Assembly: GCF_000244955.1 (NCBI RefSeq)
Contig: NZ_CM001439.1
Span: 1,950,628-2,014,627 of the forward strand
Source: Saccharomonospora marina XMU15
Lineage (GTDB): Bacteria; Actinomycetota; Actinomycetes; Mycobacteriales; Pseudonocardiaceae
Direction of reading: 5' to 3'
Length of the DNA stretch: 64,000 nt
This document shows positions 35,418-43,479 of this stretch, one piece after another; within the stretch, counting starts at the first letter, position 1; every line of letters starts with the position of its first letter. The translations under genes and the position numbers were made by a program. The notes beneath the pieces are model-generated. The model was not told the origin of the DNA, did not search any database, and worked only from the letters and a program-made list of their open reading frames with translations.

Positions 35418-36506
35418 ATGGGCCGTCAGCTTCCCGTTCTGCCGTCACCGGCTCCCGCCGCGAGTAGGCAGGACAGCCCCGAGTGGGTCCGCATCTCGAT
35501 GGCGAGCGCGATCGCGCTGCGCTTTCGGTCCGGGCGGTTCTCCCGGGACTTCGACTTCGGCGGCATCAACCTGCTGCTGAACTACGACGAGGGGTGCCGC
35601 TCCGACTGCGGCTACTGCGGCCTGGCACGTACCAGGCCGGGCGACTACAACGACAAGTCCTTCATCCGCGTCGAGTGGCCGCTCGTGCGCACCGACGACC
35701 TCGTGTCCAGGATGGTCGAGCACGAGGACAAGCTGACGCGGCTGTGCATCTCGATGGTCACGCACGGGCACGCCTACGCCGACACCTGTGACATCACCGA
35801 GCGCATCGTGGCAGGAGTGCGGACCCCGCTGTCGATCCTGGTGGCGCCTCCGACGCTGAACCGCGAGCGGCTGGAGCGGTTCAAGGAGCTCGGCGTAGAC
35901 ATGATCGGCATCGGGCTGGACGCGGTCACCGAGGAGCTGTTCCGCAACCTGCGCACCAACGTTCCCGCGGGCAGGCTGAGCTGGGAGAAGTACTGGGAGA
36001 TCGTCACCGACTCGCGCGAGATCTTCGGGCCGTGGAAGGTGAACGTGCACACGCTGGTCGGGCTGGGCGAGGCGGACGAGGACCTGATCCGGCTGTTCGT
36101 CCAGCTGCGCGAGCGTGAGATCTTCTCATACCTGTTCTGCTTCAACCCCGAGCCGGACTCGCGCATGGCGGATCACCCCAAGTCGCCGATCAGGCGCTGG
36201 CGGCGGGTGCAGCTGGCCAAGCACCTGGTGGAGTCCGAGGGGTACGGCCTTGACGCTTTCGGCTTCGACCCCGAGGGCAACCTGCTGCACATCGACGGCG
36301 GCCAGGACCAGCTGGAGTCCGTTGTGGACACCGGTATCCCGTTCGTGACCAACGGCTGTCCCGGCGAGAACGGCGAGCCGGGCTGTACCAGGCCGTACGG
36401 CTCCTACCGGCCAAGCGAGCCGTTCCGTGACTACCCGTTCGTCCCCACCGCCGACGACCTGACCGAGATCCGACAGCAGTTGCGGCTGGCCGACGTCCTG
36501 CAGTGA
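35418..36506 (+). CDS. lipS2: radical SAM lipoate synthase LipS2
   Basis: A 362-residue radical SAM enzyme with the cluster motif CRSDCGYC (Cys60, 64, 67). The end carries two more cysteines (VTNGCPGENGEPGCTRPYGS) that may bind a second cluster. It is the partner of LipS1 in sulfur insertion to make lipoyl-LbpA. ATG 35418 is supported by AAAGGGG upstream; an in-frame GTG at 35400 overlaps the ligase stop. The full-length N-terminus (about 50 residues before the cluster) is typical. Confidence 0.88.
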   Translation: MGRQLPVLPSPAPAASRQDSPEWVRISMASAIALRFRSGRFSRDFDFGGINLLLNYDEGCRSDCGYCGLARTRPGDYNDKSFIRVEWPLVRTDDLVSRMVEHEDKLTRLCISMVTHGHAYADTCDITERIVAGVRTPLSILVAPPTLNRERLERFKELGVDMIGIGLDAVTEELFRNLRTNVPAGRLSWEKYWEIVTDSREIFGPWKVNVHTLVGLGEADEDLIRLFVQLREREIFSYLFCFNPEPDSRMADHPKSPIRRWRRVQLAKHLVESEGYGLDAFGFDPEGNLLHIDGGQDQLESVVDTGIPFVTNGCPGENGEPGCTRPYGSYRPSEPFRDYPFVPTADDLTEIRQQLRLADVLQ

Positions 36507-36519
36507 AAGAGGTGAGAAC

Positions 36520-37284
36520 GTGCGCATTGTCGTTGCCATGAAAGCGGTTCCGGATCTGGTCGAGGAGATCGAGCTGACCCCCGACGGGACCGACATCGAC
36601 CGGGAGTTCCTGAAGTTCGTGCTCAACGAATGGGACGACCAGGCACTGGAGGAGGCGCTGCTCGTCAAGGACGAGACGGGCGCCGAGGTGCTGGCCGTTG
36701 GACTGGCCGAGGACCCGGACATCGACCAGGCGCTGTACACGGCGATCGCGAAGGGGGCGGACGGCGCCGTCAAGCTCGAAGGCGGCGGGCAGGACACGCA
36801 CTCGCGCGCCGCTGCCTTCGCCGCCTACCTGGCCGAGGAACCAGCCGACGTGGTCATCACCGGGGTGCAGGCGCCCGACGACCTCGACGGCCAGCTGGCT
36901 CCGATGCTCGCCGCACGGCTTCGGCAGCGGCACGTCTCGGTCGTGGCAGAGGTGCGGGTGCACGACGGGGAACTGGTGGTCCGCCAGGAGTTCTCCGGTG
37001 GTCGCTCGCACGAACTGCGATTGCCCACGCCCGCGGTCATCGGCCTGCAGGCCTCCCGCGAGGCGCCCCGCTACGCGCCCATCACCCGCATTCGCCAGGC
37101 GATGCAGGCGGGCGGTGTGCGTGAGGTGAGCGTGGCGGCGCAGCCAACCGGTTCCGGACTGTCGGTACGGCGGATGTACCCGCCTCAGGCGAGCGGCCAC
37201 GCCGAGATGCTGTCGGGGGAGACCGAAGACGTGGCGGCCAAGATCATCGAACTGCTGCGCGAGCGCGGCATCGTCAAGGCGTGA
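36520..37284 (+). CDS. etfB: electron-transfer flavoprotein beta subunit
   Basis: A 254-residue EtfB. The usual start MRIVVAMKAVPDLVEEIEL and the region EWDDQALEEALLVKDETGAE are conserved, as is the ITGVQAPDDLDGQLAPMLAA segment. With EtfA it forms a soluble FAD carrier that takes electrons from a dehydrogenase. Its place inside the sHdr island and next to EMO indicates that sHdr, rather than an acyl-CoA dehydrogenase, is the donor. The GTG start is at 36520; etfA follows after seven bases. Confidence 0.9.
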   Translation: MRIVVAMKAVPDLVEEIELTPDGTDIDREFLKFVLNEWDDQALEEALLVKDETGAEVLAVGLAEDPDIDQALYTAIAKGADGAVKLEGGGQDTHSRAAAFAAYLAEEPADVVITGVQAPDDLDGQLAPMLAARLRQRHVSVVAEVRVHDGELVVRQEFSGGRSHELRLPTPAVIGLQASREAPRYAPITRIRQAMQAGGVREVSVAAQPTGSGLSVRRMYPPQASGHAEMLSGETEDVAAKIIELLRERGIVKA

Positions 37285-37291
37285 GGAAATC

Positions 37292-38257
37292 ATGAGTGAC
37301 AACGTTCTCGTGCTCGCCGAACACATCGGCGGGCAGCTCAGTGAGAGCAGCTACGAGCTGCTGGGCAAGGCGAAGGAGCTGGCGGCGGCCTGGGGCGGCA
37401 AGGCGGAAGTGGCCCTGTTCGGGCCGTCGGACCTGGTGTCGCAGGTGGAGGGTGCCGATGTCGTCGTTTCGATGGACCACCCGGCGCTGGCCGACTACAC
37501 CTGCGAGGGCTACGAGACAGCGCTGCTGAGCGTGCTCGCCGAGCGCGCCCCGCGCCTGGTGCTGCTGTCCAACGCCACGGTGGGGCTCGACCTCGGCGCG
37601 GCGCTGTCGGTGTTGTGGGACGCCCCGCTGGCCGCCTACGTCGGTGACCTGCGCGCCGAGGGTGACACGCCGGTGGCCACGTGCCAGGTGATGGGCGGCA
37701 AGGTCATGGCGGAGGTGGAACTGGCGGGCGAGCGAGGCATCTGCACCGTGCTGGCCGGTGCGTTCCCCGCGGCGGCAGGGCAGGCACCTGCTGTCTCCCA
37801 GGAGGTCGTCACCGCGGCGGCGCCGGACGAGCTGGAGAAGCTGCGGATGAGCCTGGCGCGGGTGATCGAGCCCGAAGGCGGCGACGTCAACATCACCGAC
37901 GCCGAACTCCTCGTCTCGGTGGGCCGCGGCATCGACTCGCAGGACAACCTGGAACTGGTACAGGAGCTGGCCGACGCGCTGGGCGCGCCACTGTCGGCTT
38001 CGCGCCCGGTCATCGACTCGGGCTGGCTGCCGAAGACCCGCCAGGTCGGCAAGTCCGGGTTGAAGGTCAAGCCGAAGGCATACCTGGCGTTCGGCATCTC
38101 CGGCGCGCCGGAGCATCTGGAGGGTATGCGCGACGCCGAACTGATCATCGCATGCAACACCGACGAGAACGCTCCGATCTTCGATGTCGCGCACTACGGC
38201 TCGGCCGAGGATCTGTTCGACCTGGTGCCCGCGTTGGTGGACAAGATCAAGGAGTGA
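37292..38257 (+). CDS. etfA: electron-transfer flavoprotein alpha subunit
   Basis: A 321-residue EtfA. The C-terminal FAD-binding region is complete: SASRPVIDSGWLPKTRQVG, then KAYLAFGISGAPEHLEGMRD and the following NTDENAPIFDVAHYGS. It binds FAD, pairs with EtfB, and should pass electrons to the membrane oxidoreductase encoded immediately downstream. The N-terminal domain has the usual EtfA strand pattern (VLVLAEHIGGQLSESSYELL). Confidence 0.92.
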   Translation: MSDNVLVLAEHIGGQLSESSYELLGKAKELAAAWGGKAEVALFGPSDLVSQVEGADVVVSMDHPALADYTCEGYETALLSVLAERAPRLVLLSNATVGLDLGAALSVLWDAPLAAYVGDLRAEGDTPVATCQVMGGKVMAEVELAGERGICTVLAGAFPAAAGQAPAVSQEVVTAAAPDELEKLRMSLARVIEPEGGDVNITDAELLVSVGRGIDSQDNLELVQELADALGAPLSASRPVIDSGWLPKTRQVGKSGLKVKPKAYLAFGISGAPEHLEGMRDAELIIACNTDENAPIFDVAHYGSAEDLFDLVPALVDKIKE

Positions 38258-38260
38258 CGA

Positions 38261-40465
38261 GTGGTTTCGGACGCTCTCGCCGCCGGGCACGAGACCCGGC
38301 CGGTGTTCCAGGGTATCGGCGTGGTCGGCGAGGCCGTGTTCTACGTTCTCGCCACGATCACCATCGTCGTGTTCTTCTGGGGTTTCTACCGGCGTGTGCG
38401 CAAGTACCGGCGAGGGCGTCCGGCCGCCCGGATGGCGACGCTGTGGAAGGCGCTTTTCACCAGCCCCGCGCAGGGGGTGCGGCGCCGGGGTGACAACTGG
38501 TCGGTCGGCGCGGTGGCGGCGAACACCTCGGTGGGTCGCCGCGACCGCGCGGTCGGGATCGCGCACTTCTTCATCTTCTGGGGATTCATCACGCTGTTCA
38601 TCGGCACGGTGATCCTGACCATCGACTACGACATCGTGCGCAAGGCCTCGAAGCTGTTCACCGGTAGCGAGGTGAGCTTCTTCAACGGCCCGTTCTACAT
38701 CGGCTACTCGGTCATCCTCGACACGATGGGCCTCACCGCCGTACTCGGGCTGGGCTACATGGTGGTAAGGCGCGGGCTGCTACGCCCGCGCAAGCTGGAC
38801 TACCAGCGCGCCGAGAATCCCGAGGGCGGCTACTCCCGCTCGCGCATCGTCGCGGGGGACTGGGTCTTTCTCGGCATGTTCGCGGCGATCCTGATCAGCG
38901 GCTACCTGCTGGAGGCCTTCCGCATCGTCGGGGCCCGGTTCCCCTCGTTCGAGGTGTGGTCGCCGATCGGCTGGATACTGGCACGGCTGTTCTCCGGGTT
39001 GGGGATGTCGGCCGAGGCCGGGAACTCGGCGCATCTGGCGCAGTGGTGGGTGCACGCGGTGCTGGCGCTGGGCTTCGTCGGCTACATCCCGTTCTCCAAG
39101 GCCATGCACATGTTGCTGGACGCGGCGAACCTGCTCGTGCACGACCGGTCGACGGCTCGCGAGTTGCCCGCACCGGCGCAGACCGACCACGTCGGCTACC
39201 GCGAGCTTTCCGACTTCACCTGGAAGGAACTGCTCGATCTCGACGCGTGCACCAAGTGCGGGCGCTGCCACGAGGTGTGCCCGGCACGCACGGCGGGCGC
39301 ACCGCTGTCGCCCCGGGACCTGATCCTGGACCTGCGACAGTGGGTGGACACCCAGGCGGGCGGTATGACGTTGCTCGACAGGGAGACTCGCGGCGACGCG
39401 TCCGGCCCGCTCACCGTCGGTGCCGACGCCAGGATCGCCGGTGAGGTCGTGCCGTCGCAGACGTTGTGGGCGTGCACCACGTGCATGCACTGCGTCGAGG
39501 TGTGCCCGGTGGGCATCGAGCACGTGCCGACCATCGTGCAGCTGAGGCGGGGCCTGGTGGACGAGGGGGAGCTGGACCCTACGCTGCAGCAGGCGTTGAA
39601 GAACCTGTCCACCCAGGGCAACTCCTTCGGCAAGTCGGCGCGAATGCGCGCCAGGTGGACCAAGGGTCTGGACTTCAAGATCCCCGACGCGCGCAAGGAG
39701 CCTGTGCGCTACCTGTGGTTCGTCGGCGACTTCGCCAGCTTCGACGACCGGTTGCAGGACAACTCGAGAGCCCTGGCCGAGATCCTGAACGGCGCCGGTG
39801 TCGACTTCGGACTGCTGTACGACGGTGAACGCAACGCGGGCAACGACGTTCGGCGAACCGGGGAGGAGGGCCTGTTCGAGATGCTCGCCGAGCACAACGT
39901 CTCCGCGCTGGAGCAGGCTCAGTTCGAGGAGATCTTCACCACCGACCCGCACTCGCTGAACACCCTGCGCAACGAGTATCCGGCGCGCGGGGCCCGGTAC
40001 AAGGTCTGGCACTACACCGAGTTGCTGGCCGACCTGGTCGAGTCGGGCGCCATCGAGGTGGAACCGTTGAACTACCGGGTGACCTACCACGACCCGTGCT
40101 ATCTCGCCCGCTACAACGGCGTGGTGGAGGCTCCCCGGCGGTTGCTGCGCGCGCTGGGTTGTGAGCTGGTCGAGATGCCGCGCAACGGCGCGAACACCTT
40201 CTGCTGCGGCGCCGGCGGCGGGCGAATCTGGATGGACGACAGTGGGCTTGCCGAACGCCCGAGCGAGAACCGGATCCGGGAGGCCATCGAACTCGGTGTG
40301 GACTACTTCGTCGTCTCCTGCCCGAAGGACGTGACGATGTACTCCGACGCCGTCAAGACCACCCGCAACGAGGATCGGCTCGCGGTGCGAGACGTCACGC
40401 TGCTGGTACGGGAGGCGTTGCGCCGCCCCGCGGCACCCGACGTGCTGGAGGCTGCTGCCCCGTGA
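38261..40465 (+). CDS. emo: membrane Etf:(mena)quinone oxidoreductase, HdrDE-like (EMO)
   Basis: A 734-residue fusion. The first 300 residues hold about five to six membrane helices with a cytochrome/NarI-like layout. Two [4Fe-4S] motifs follow (CTKCGRCHEVCP, CTTCMHCVEVCP). A C-terminal CCG domain comes last (YHDPCYLARYNGV, FCCGAGGGRIW, SCPKDVTMY). A preceding CCG-like domain lacks cysteines. This is the architecture of the EMO proteins proposed to move electrons from reduced Etf to quinone. Start GTG at 38261, directly after etfA. Confidence 0.85.
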   Translation: MVSDALAAGHETRPVFQGIGVVGEAVFYVLATITIVVFFWGFYRRVRKYRRGRPAARMATLWKALFTSPAQGVRRRGDNWSVGAVAANTSVGRRDRAVGIAHFFIFWGFITLFIGTVILTIDYDIVRKASKLFTGSEVSFFNGPFYIGYSVILDTMGLTAVLGLGYMVVRRGLLRPRKLDYQRAENPEGGYSRSRIVAGDWVFLGMFAAILISGYLLEAFRIVGARFPSFEVWSPIGWILARLFSGLGMSAEAGNSAHLAQWWVHAVLALGFVGYIPFSKAMHMLLDAANLLVHDRSTARELPAPAQTDHVGYRELSDFTWKELLDLDACTKCGRCHEVCPARTAGAPLSPRDLILDLRQWVDTQAGGMTLLDRETRGDASGPLTVGADARIAGEVVPSQTLWACTTCMHCVEVCPVGIEHVPTIVQLRRGLVDEGELDPTLQQALKNLSTQGNSFGKSARMRARWTKGLDFKIPDARKEPVRYLWFVGDFASFDDRLQDNSRALAEILNGAGVDFGLLYDGERNAGNDVRRTGEEGLFEMLAEHNVSALEQAQFEEIFTTDPHSLNTLRNEYPARGARYKVWHYTELLADLVESGAIEVEPLNYRVTYHDPCYLARYNGVVEAPRRLLRALGCELVEMPRNGANTFCCGAGGGRIWMDDSGLAERPSENRIREAIELGVDYFVVSCPKDVTMYSDAVKTTRNEDRLAVRDVTLLVREALRRPAAPDVLEAAAP

Positions 40466-40896
40466 ACGGTTTCGACCCCGAACTGATCGGCAAGAGTATC
40501 GGCGACCGGCTGAACACGCTGCGGGCCGCGCTGCGGCGTCACGACAGCTTCGCCTTCCGCCCAGGGGAAGAAGTGGCAGCCCCCGGCGGGCTTGACGATG
40601 CGGCCGCCGAAGCCACGGTGGCGCTGGTGCTGCGTGCTCTGCGGGCAGCGTGCGATCCGGCGGGCTGGCGCGTACTGGAACGGCTCACCGACGGGGCGGT
40701 CACGACCGCCGAACTGGCGGATCTGCTGCGCTGCGCCAGGATCGTGGCCTGGGAAGAGGTCAACGACCTGGTGCAGGCCGGACTGGTCAGCCGCGAACTC
40801 GACGGCGACCTGGTGCGGCTGACCGAGACCGGGCGCGGGATCGTCTCGCTGGTGCACCTGATGGCCGCAAGCGCCACCAAGGTGGTGACGCCATGA
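40462..40896 (+). CDS. uncharacterised winged-helix-like protein
   Basis: A 144-residue helical protein. The C-terminal half resembles a winged helix (VLERLTDGAVTTAELADLLR, then IVAWEEVNDLVQAGLVSREL and the following TETGRGIVSLV). It might bind DNA or a protein partner. No known family is recognised. The GTGA start overlaps the emo stop and its own stop overlaps the next gene, so it is translated with the electron-transfer genes. It is a candidate accessory factor specific to this type of island. Confidence 0.7.
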   Translation: MNGFDPELIGKSIGDRLNTLRAALRRHDSFAFRPGEEVAAPGGLDDAAAEATVALVLRALRAACDPAGWRVLERLTDGAVTTAELADLLRCARIVAWEEVNDLVQAGLVSRELDGDLVRLTETGRGIVSLVHLMAASATKVVTP

Positions 40897-41174
40897 ACTG
40901 CCCCTGGTGCGCGTTCGAGGGAGCACCGCGTTCGCTGCACGCGCATCTCGCCGACAAGCACGCCGACGCCGTAGGAACCAAGGAACGTAACGGAGTTCAG
41001 TACTACGAGGTGACCTGCCCGGTCTGTGGCGAGAGCTACGAGCACCGAGTTCGCAAGGGCACGCGGGATCCCCGGTTCCTCGAGGAGTTCGGCGCCGAGA
41101 TCCGCATGGTGGCACTCGACATGCTGGTCCACCACCTGGTGGCCGAACACGCGGCAGAGCAGACGGGAGCTTGA
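40893..41174 (+). CDS. small zinc-finger-like protein
   Basis: A 93-residue protein. The N-terminus has CPWCAFEGAPRSLHAHLADK with two later His residues, giving a C2H2-like knuckle (Cys3, Cys6, His16, His21). A second CPVC pair lies near residue 43. The C-terminus is helical and rich in His (LVHHLVAEH). It probably binds zinc and could act with the preceding winged-helix protein. It is fully coupled by start-stop overlaps. I do not recognise a characterised family. Confidence 0.7.
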   Translation: MNCPWCAFEGAPRSLHAHLADKHADAVGTKERNGVQYYEVTCPVCGESYEHRVRKGTRDPRFLEEFGAEIRMVALDMLVHHLVAEHAAEQTGA

Positions 41175-41179
41175 GAACG

Positions 41180-41617
41180 GTGACGGTGGTCAAGAACTGC
41201 AACCTTCCCGAGGAGCTGTACTACCTCGTGGAGAAGCACATCTGGGTGCGCCCGGAAGGTGACCTGGTGGTCGTCGGGATGACCGATGTCGCGCAGAACC
41301 TCGCGAAGACCATCATCTCGGTGACGTTGAAGAAGGCGGGCAAGCAGGTCCGCAAGGGACGCAACGTCGCGACGGTGGAGAGCGGGAAATGGGTCGGGCC
41401 GGTGCCTGCCCCCGTGTCGGGCGAGATCGTCGAGGTCAACGAGAGCCTGACCAGCGCGCCCGCGCAGATCAACTCCGACCCCTACGGCGCAGGGTGGGTG
41501 GCGAAGCTTCGTGCCGGTGACTGGGCCACGGACTCCGGAGATCTGGTGACCGGCCCGGAAGGGATCGAAGCCTACCAACGATTCCTTGACGCCGAGGGCA
41601 TCTCGTGTGACGGGTGA
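41180..41617 (+). CDS. lbpA: lipoate-binding protein LbpA, copy 2 (GcvH-like)
   Basis: A 145-residue GcvH-like carrier. The lipoyl site is Lys70 in NVATVESGKWVGPVP. The typical start (PEELYYLVEKHIWVRPEGD) and end (NSDPYGAGWVAKLRAGDW) match sHdr-type LbpA. GTG 41180 is better placed than the TTG at 41171. It is followed by another copy in a GTGA overlap. This pair is closer to each other than to the copy at 32835, suggesting a local duplication with possible functional split (donor and acceptor for sHdr). Confidence 0.88.
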   Translation: MTVVKNCNLPEELYYLVEKHIWVRPEGDLVVVGMTDVAQNLAKTIISVTLKKAGKQVRKGRNVATVESGKWVGPVPAPVSGEIVEVNESLTSAPAQINSDPYGAGWVAKLRAGDWATDSGDLVTGPEGIEAYQRFLDAEGISCDG

Positions 41618-42078
41618 GTGCGGTGAGCGATGTCGTGTGGCGCGGCTGCGTCATCCCGGACGACCTGCTCTACGACGTGGGCATGAACGTCTGGGTGCGG
41701 CCGGAAGCGGACGAGGTGGTGCTCGGCATGACCGACGTGGCGCAGACGATGGGCGGCCGGATGGTGCAGGTCACCTGGCGGCGGGTGGGCAAGACGTTCG
41801 CGCGGGGACGCTCGGTGGCGACCATCGAGAGCGCGAAGTGGGTGGGACCTTTCCCCACGCCGCTGACCGGTGTGCTGGTCGCCGCGAACGAGGAGGCGTT
41901 CGGCGAGGACATCGCGGTGGCCAACCGGGACCCCTACGGCGCGGGCTGGATCGCACGGTTGCGTCCGGAGCGGTTCGACGAGGAGCGTGCCCACCTGCTC
42001 GACGGTGACGCGGCGTTGCGTGCCTACCAGGTCTTCCTGGCCGAGCACGACATCCACTGTTACCGGTGTGAGGAATGA
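41614..42078 (+). CDS. lbpA: lipoate-binding protein LbpA, copy 3 (GcvH-like)
   Basis: A 154-residue GcvH-like protein with lipoyl lysine Lys75 in SVATIESAKWVGPFP. It differs from copy 2 in its N-terminus (VVWRGCVIPDDLLYDVGMNV) and ends with a cysteine pair, CYRCEE, that the other copies lack. The GTG start overlaps copy 2; another in-frame GTG lies at 41623. Different LbpA types are thought to serve different lipoate routes or sHdr reactions, and the C-terminal cysteines make this copy distinctive. Confidence 0.86.
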   Translation: MSAVSDVVWRGCVIPDDLLYDVGMNVWVRPEADEVVLGMTDVAQTMGGRMVQVTWRRVGKTFARGRSVATIESAKWVGPFPTPLTGVLVAANEEAFGEDIAVANRDPYGAGWIARLRPERFDEERAHLLDGDAALRAYQVFLAEHDIHCYRCEE

Positions 42079-42091
42079 AGGGAGCCGCGTG

Positions 42092-42229
42092 ATGAGCGGT
42101 GTGCCGGAGGGCACCGGCCACGAACGGCGACGGGTGTCGCCCTGGTGGCTGGTGGTGGCACTGGTCTTCGCCGGGTACCTGGTCTTTCGGCTGGTCCAGG
42201 GTGTGGCCTGGCTGATCCAGCACATGTGA
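42092..42229 (+). CDS. 45-residue single-span membrane protein
   Basis: A short protein with a basic N-terminus (HERRR) followed by one hydrophobic helix (WWLVVALVFAGYLVFRLVQG). It fits a bitopic small membrane protein with a cytoplasmic N-terminus. It lies 13 bases after the third lbpA and has a GGGAG ribosome site. It may anchor or modulate the EMO complex at the membrane. Function is unknown. Confidence 0.65.
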   Translation: MSGVPEGTGHERRRVSPWWLVVALVFAGYLVFRLVQGVAWLIQHM

Positions 42230-42301
42230 GAAGCGTCCGGTACGAGCCGTAACCACGACCCGGGCCGGGAGGTCGGTAAATCAGAAACTGAGAGGTGAAC
42301 G

Positions 42302-42808
42302 ATGGCCGAGGACGAGATCGAGGTGGAGGAGCGGGCCAAGCGGCTGGCGATGGTGTGCTGGAGCAGTGACCTTGACAGGGTGTGGCCCACCCTGATCCTG
42401 GCCACCACCGGTGCCGCGTCGGGTCTGGAGGTTGACGTCTTCTTCACCTTCTGGGGTCTGCGGGTGTTGCAGCGCAACGACAAGCGCGTGACCGGGACGA
42501 ACTGGATGCAGAAGGCCGAGTCGCTTGTCGACCGGGGTGGAACGGACCACCTGAAGCTCGGCAAGATCCACTTCGGTGGCGCGGGCACAATGATGATCAA
42601 GAAACTGGCGAAGCAGTACAAGGTGGCCACCCCGACGGAACTGCTCGAGATGGCACTGTCGGTGGGGGTCCGGATGCATCCCTGCCAGATGACGATGGAC
42701 CTTTACGGCTTGAAACAGGAGGACTTCGTCGAGGGTCTGCAGCCGACGCTTGGCGCGGCGAGCTTCATCGACATGGCCGCCAAGGCCGACATCACGCTGT
42801 TCATCTGA
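42302..42808 (+). CDS. DsrE3-like sulfur-transfer protein (long form)
   Basis: A 168-residue DsrE-fold protein of the DsrE3A/DsrE2 type. Cys128 lies in GVRMHPCQMTMDLYGL, where this family carries the reactive cysteine. Cys19 (LAMVCWSSDLDRV) is in the first strand. The central VFFTFWGLRVLQRN block and final LGAASFIDMAAKADITLFI are characteristic. DsrE3A receives sulfane sulfur from TusA or rhodaneses. Being separate from the tusA-dsrE pair, it may deliver sulfur at another step. Confidence 0.88.
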   Translation: MAEDEIEVEERAKRLAMVCWSSDLDRVWPTLILATTGAASGLEVDVFFTFWGLRVLQRNDKRVTGTNWMQKAESLVDRGGTDHLKLGKIHFGGAGTMMIKKLAKQYKVATPTELLEMALSVGVRMHPCQMTMDLYGLKQEDFVEGLQPTLGAASFIDMAAKADITLFI

Positions 42809-42810
42809 CG

Positions 42811-43479
42811 ATGGTCGAAGCCCGAGCTCAGATCCTGCTGCACGGCCAGGACGAGATGGTGGCAAGGCGCGTGTCCAGGGTCGCGCAGGAGCGCGGGTTC
42901 TCGGTGGGTCGATCGTCGGAATCGGACGGTCGGCCCACCGCGGCCGTGCTCGAACTGGACCAGCCGGGTGCGCTGGAAACGTTGCGCGAGTGGCACGAGC
43001 GATGGCCGGAGACGGTGATCCTCGGCTACTCGGCGGTTCCCGATCAGCAGTTGTGGCGGGCCGCTCAGCGAGCGGGCTGCGATGTCGTTGTCAACCGGGG
43101 CGCGGTCGCGGCGAGATTGGCCGAGCGGCTGACCGGTGGACTCGCTCAACGCCGGTTTCCGCTGCTCGACGCGGCCGACGCCGCGGGACGGCTCGGCCTG
43201 GTGTGCCGGGTCCCCGAAACACCGGTCGGGCCGGTGGCGGTGTACCAGGTGGCGGGCAGGCTGTACGCGATCGCCGACCGGTGCCCGCACGCGGGCGCGC
43301 AGCTGTCCACTGGGGAACTCGACGGTGCGGTCCTGACCTGCCCCCGGCACGGCAGCCAGTTCGACGTCCGCACCGGTGAGCGGTGCCGGGGACCGGCCGA
43401 CTCGCAAGCGCGGACCTTCACGGTGTCGCGGGAAGGAGGCCAGGTCTTTCTCGTCCTGCCCTCAGGTGAACAGCGGTAG
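42811..43479 (+). CDS. Rieske [2Fe-2S] protein with receiver-like N-terminal domain
   Basis: A 222-residue fusion. Residues 130-222 are a Rieske ferredoxin domain with CPHAGAQLS (Cys158, His160) and TCPRHGSQFDVRTGE (Cys177, His180), the full cluster set. Residues 1-110 look like an alpha/beta response-regulator-like domain (DQPGALETLREWHERWPETV, then ILGYSA) without a clear phospho-acceptor Asp. This pairing is unusual. It ends the sulfur operon and converges on mrp. It may carry electrons or sense redox state, but the role is open. Confidence 0.8.
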   Translation: MVEARAQILLHGQDEMVARRVSRVAQERGFSVGRSSESDGRPTAAVLELDQPGALETLREWHERWPETVILGYSAVPDQQLWRAAQRAGCDVVVNRGAVAARLAERLTGGLAQRRFPLLDAADAAGRLGLVCRVPETPVGPVAVYQVAGRLYAIADRCPHAGAQLSTGELDGAVLTCPRHGSQFDVRTGERCRGPADSQARTFTVSREGGQVFLVLPSGEQR

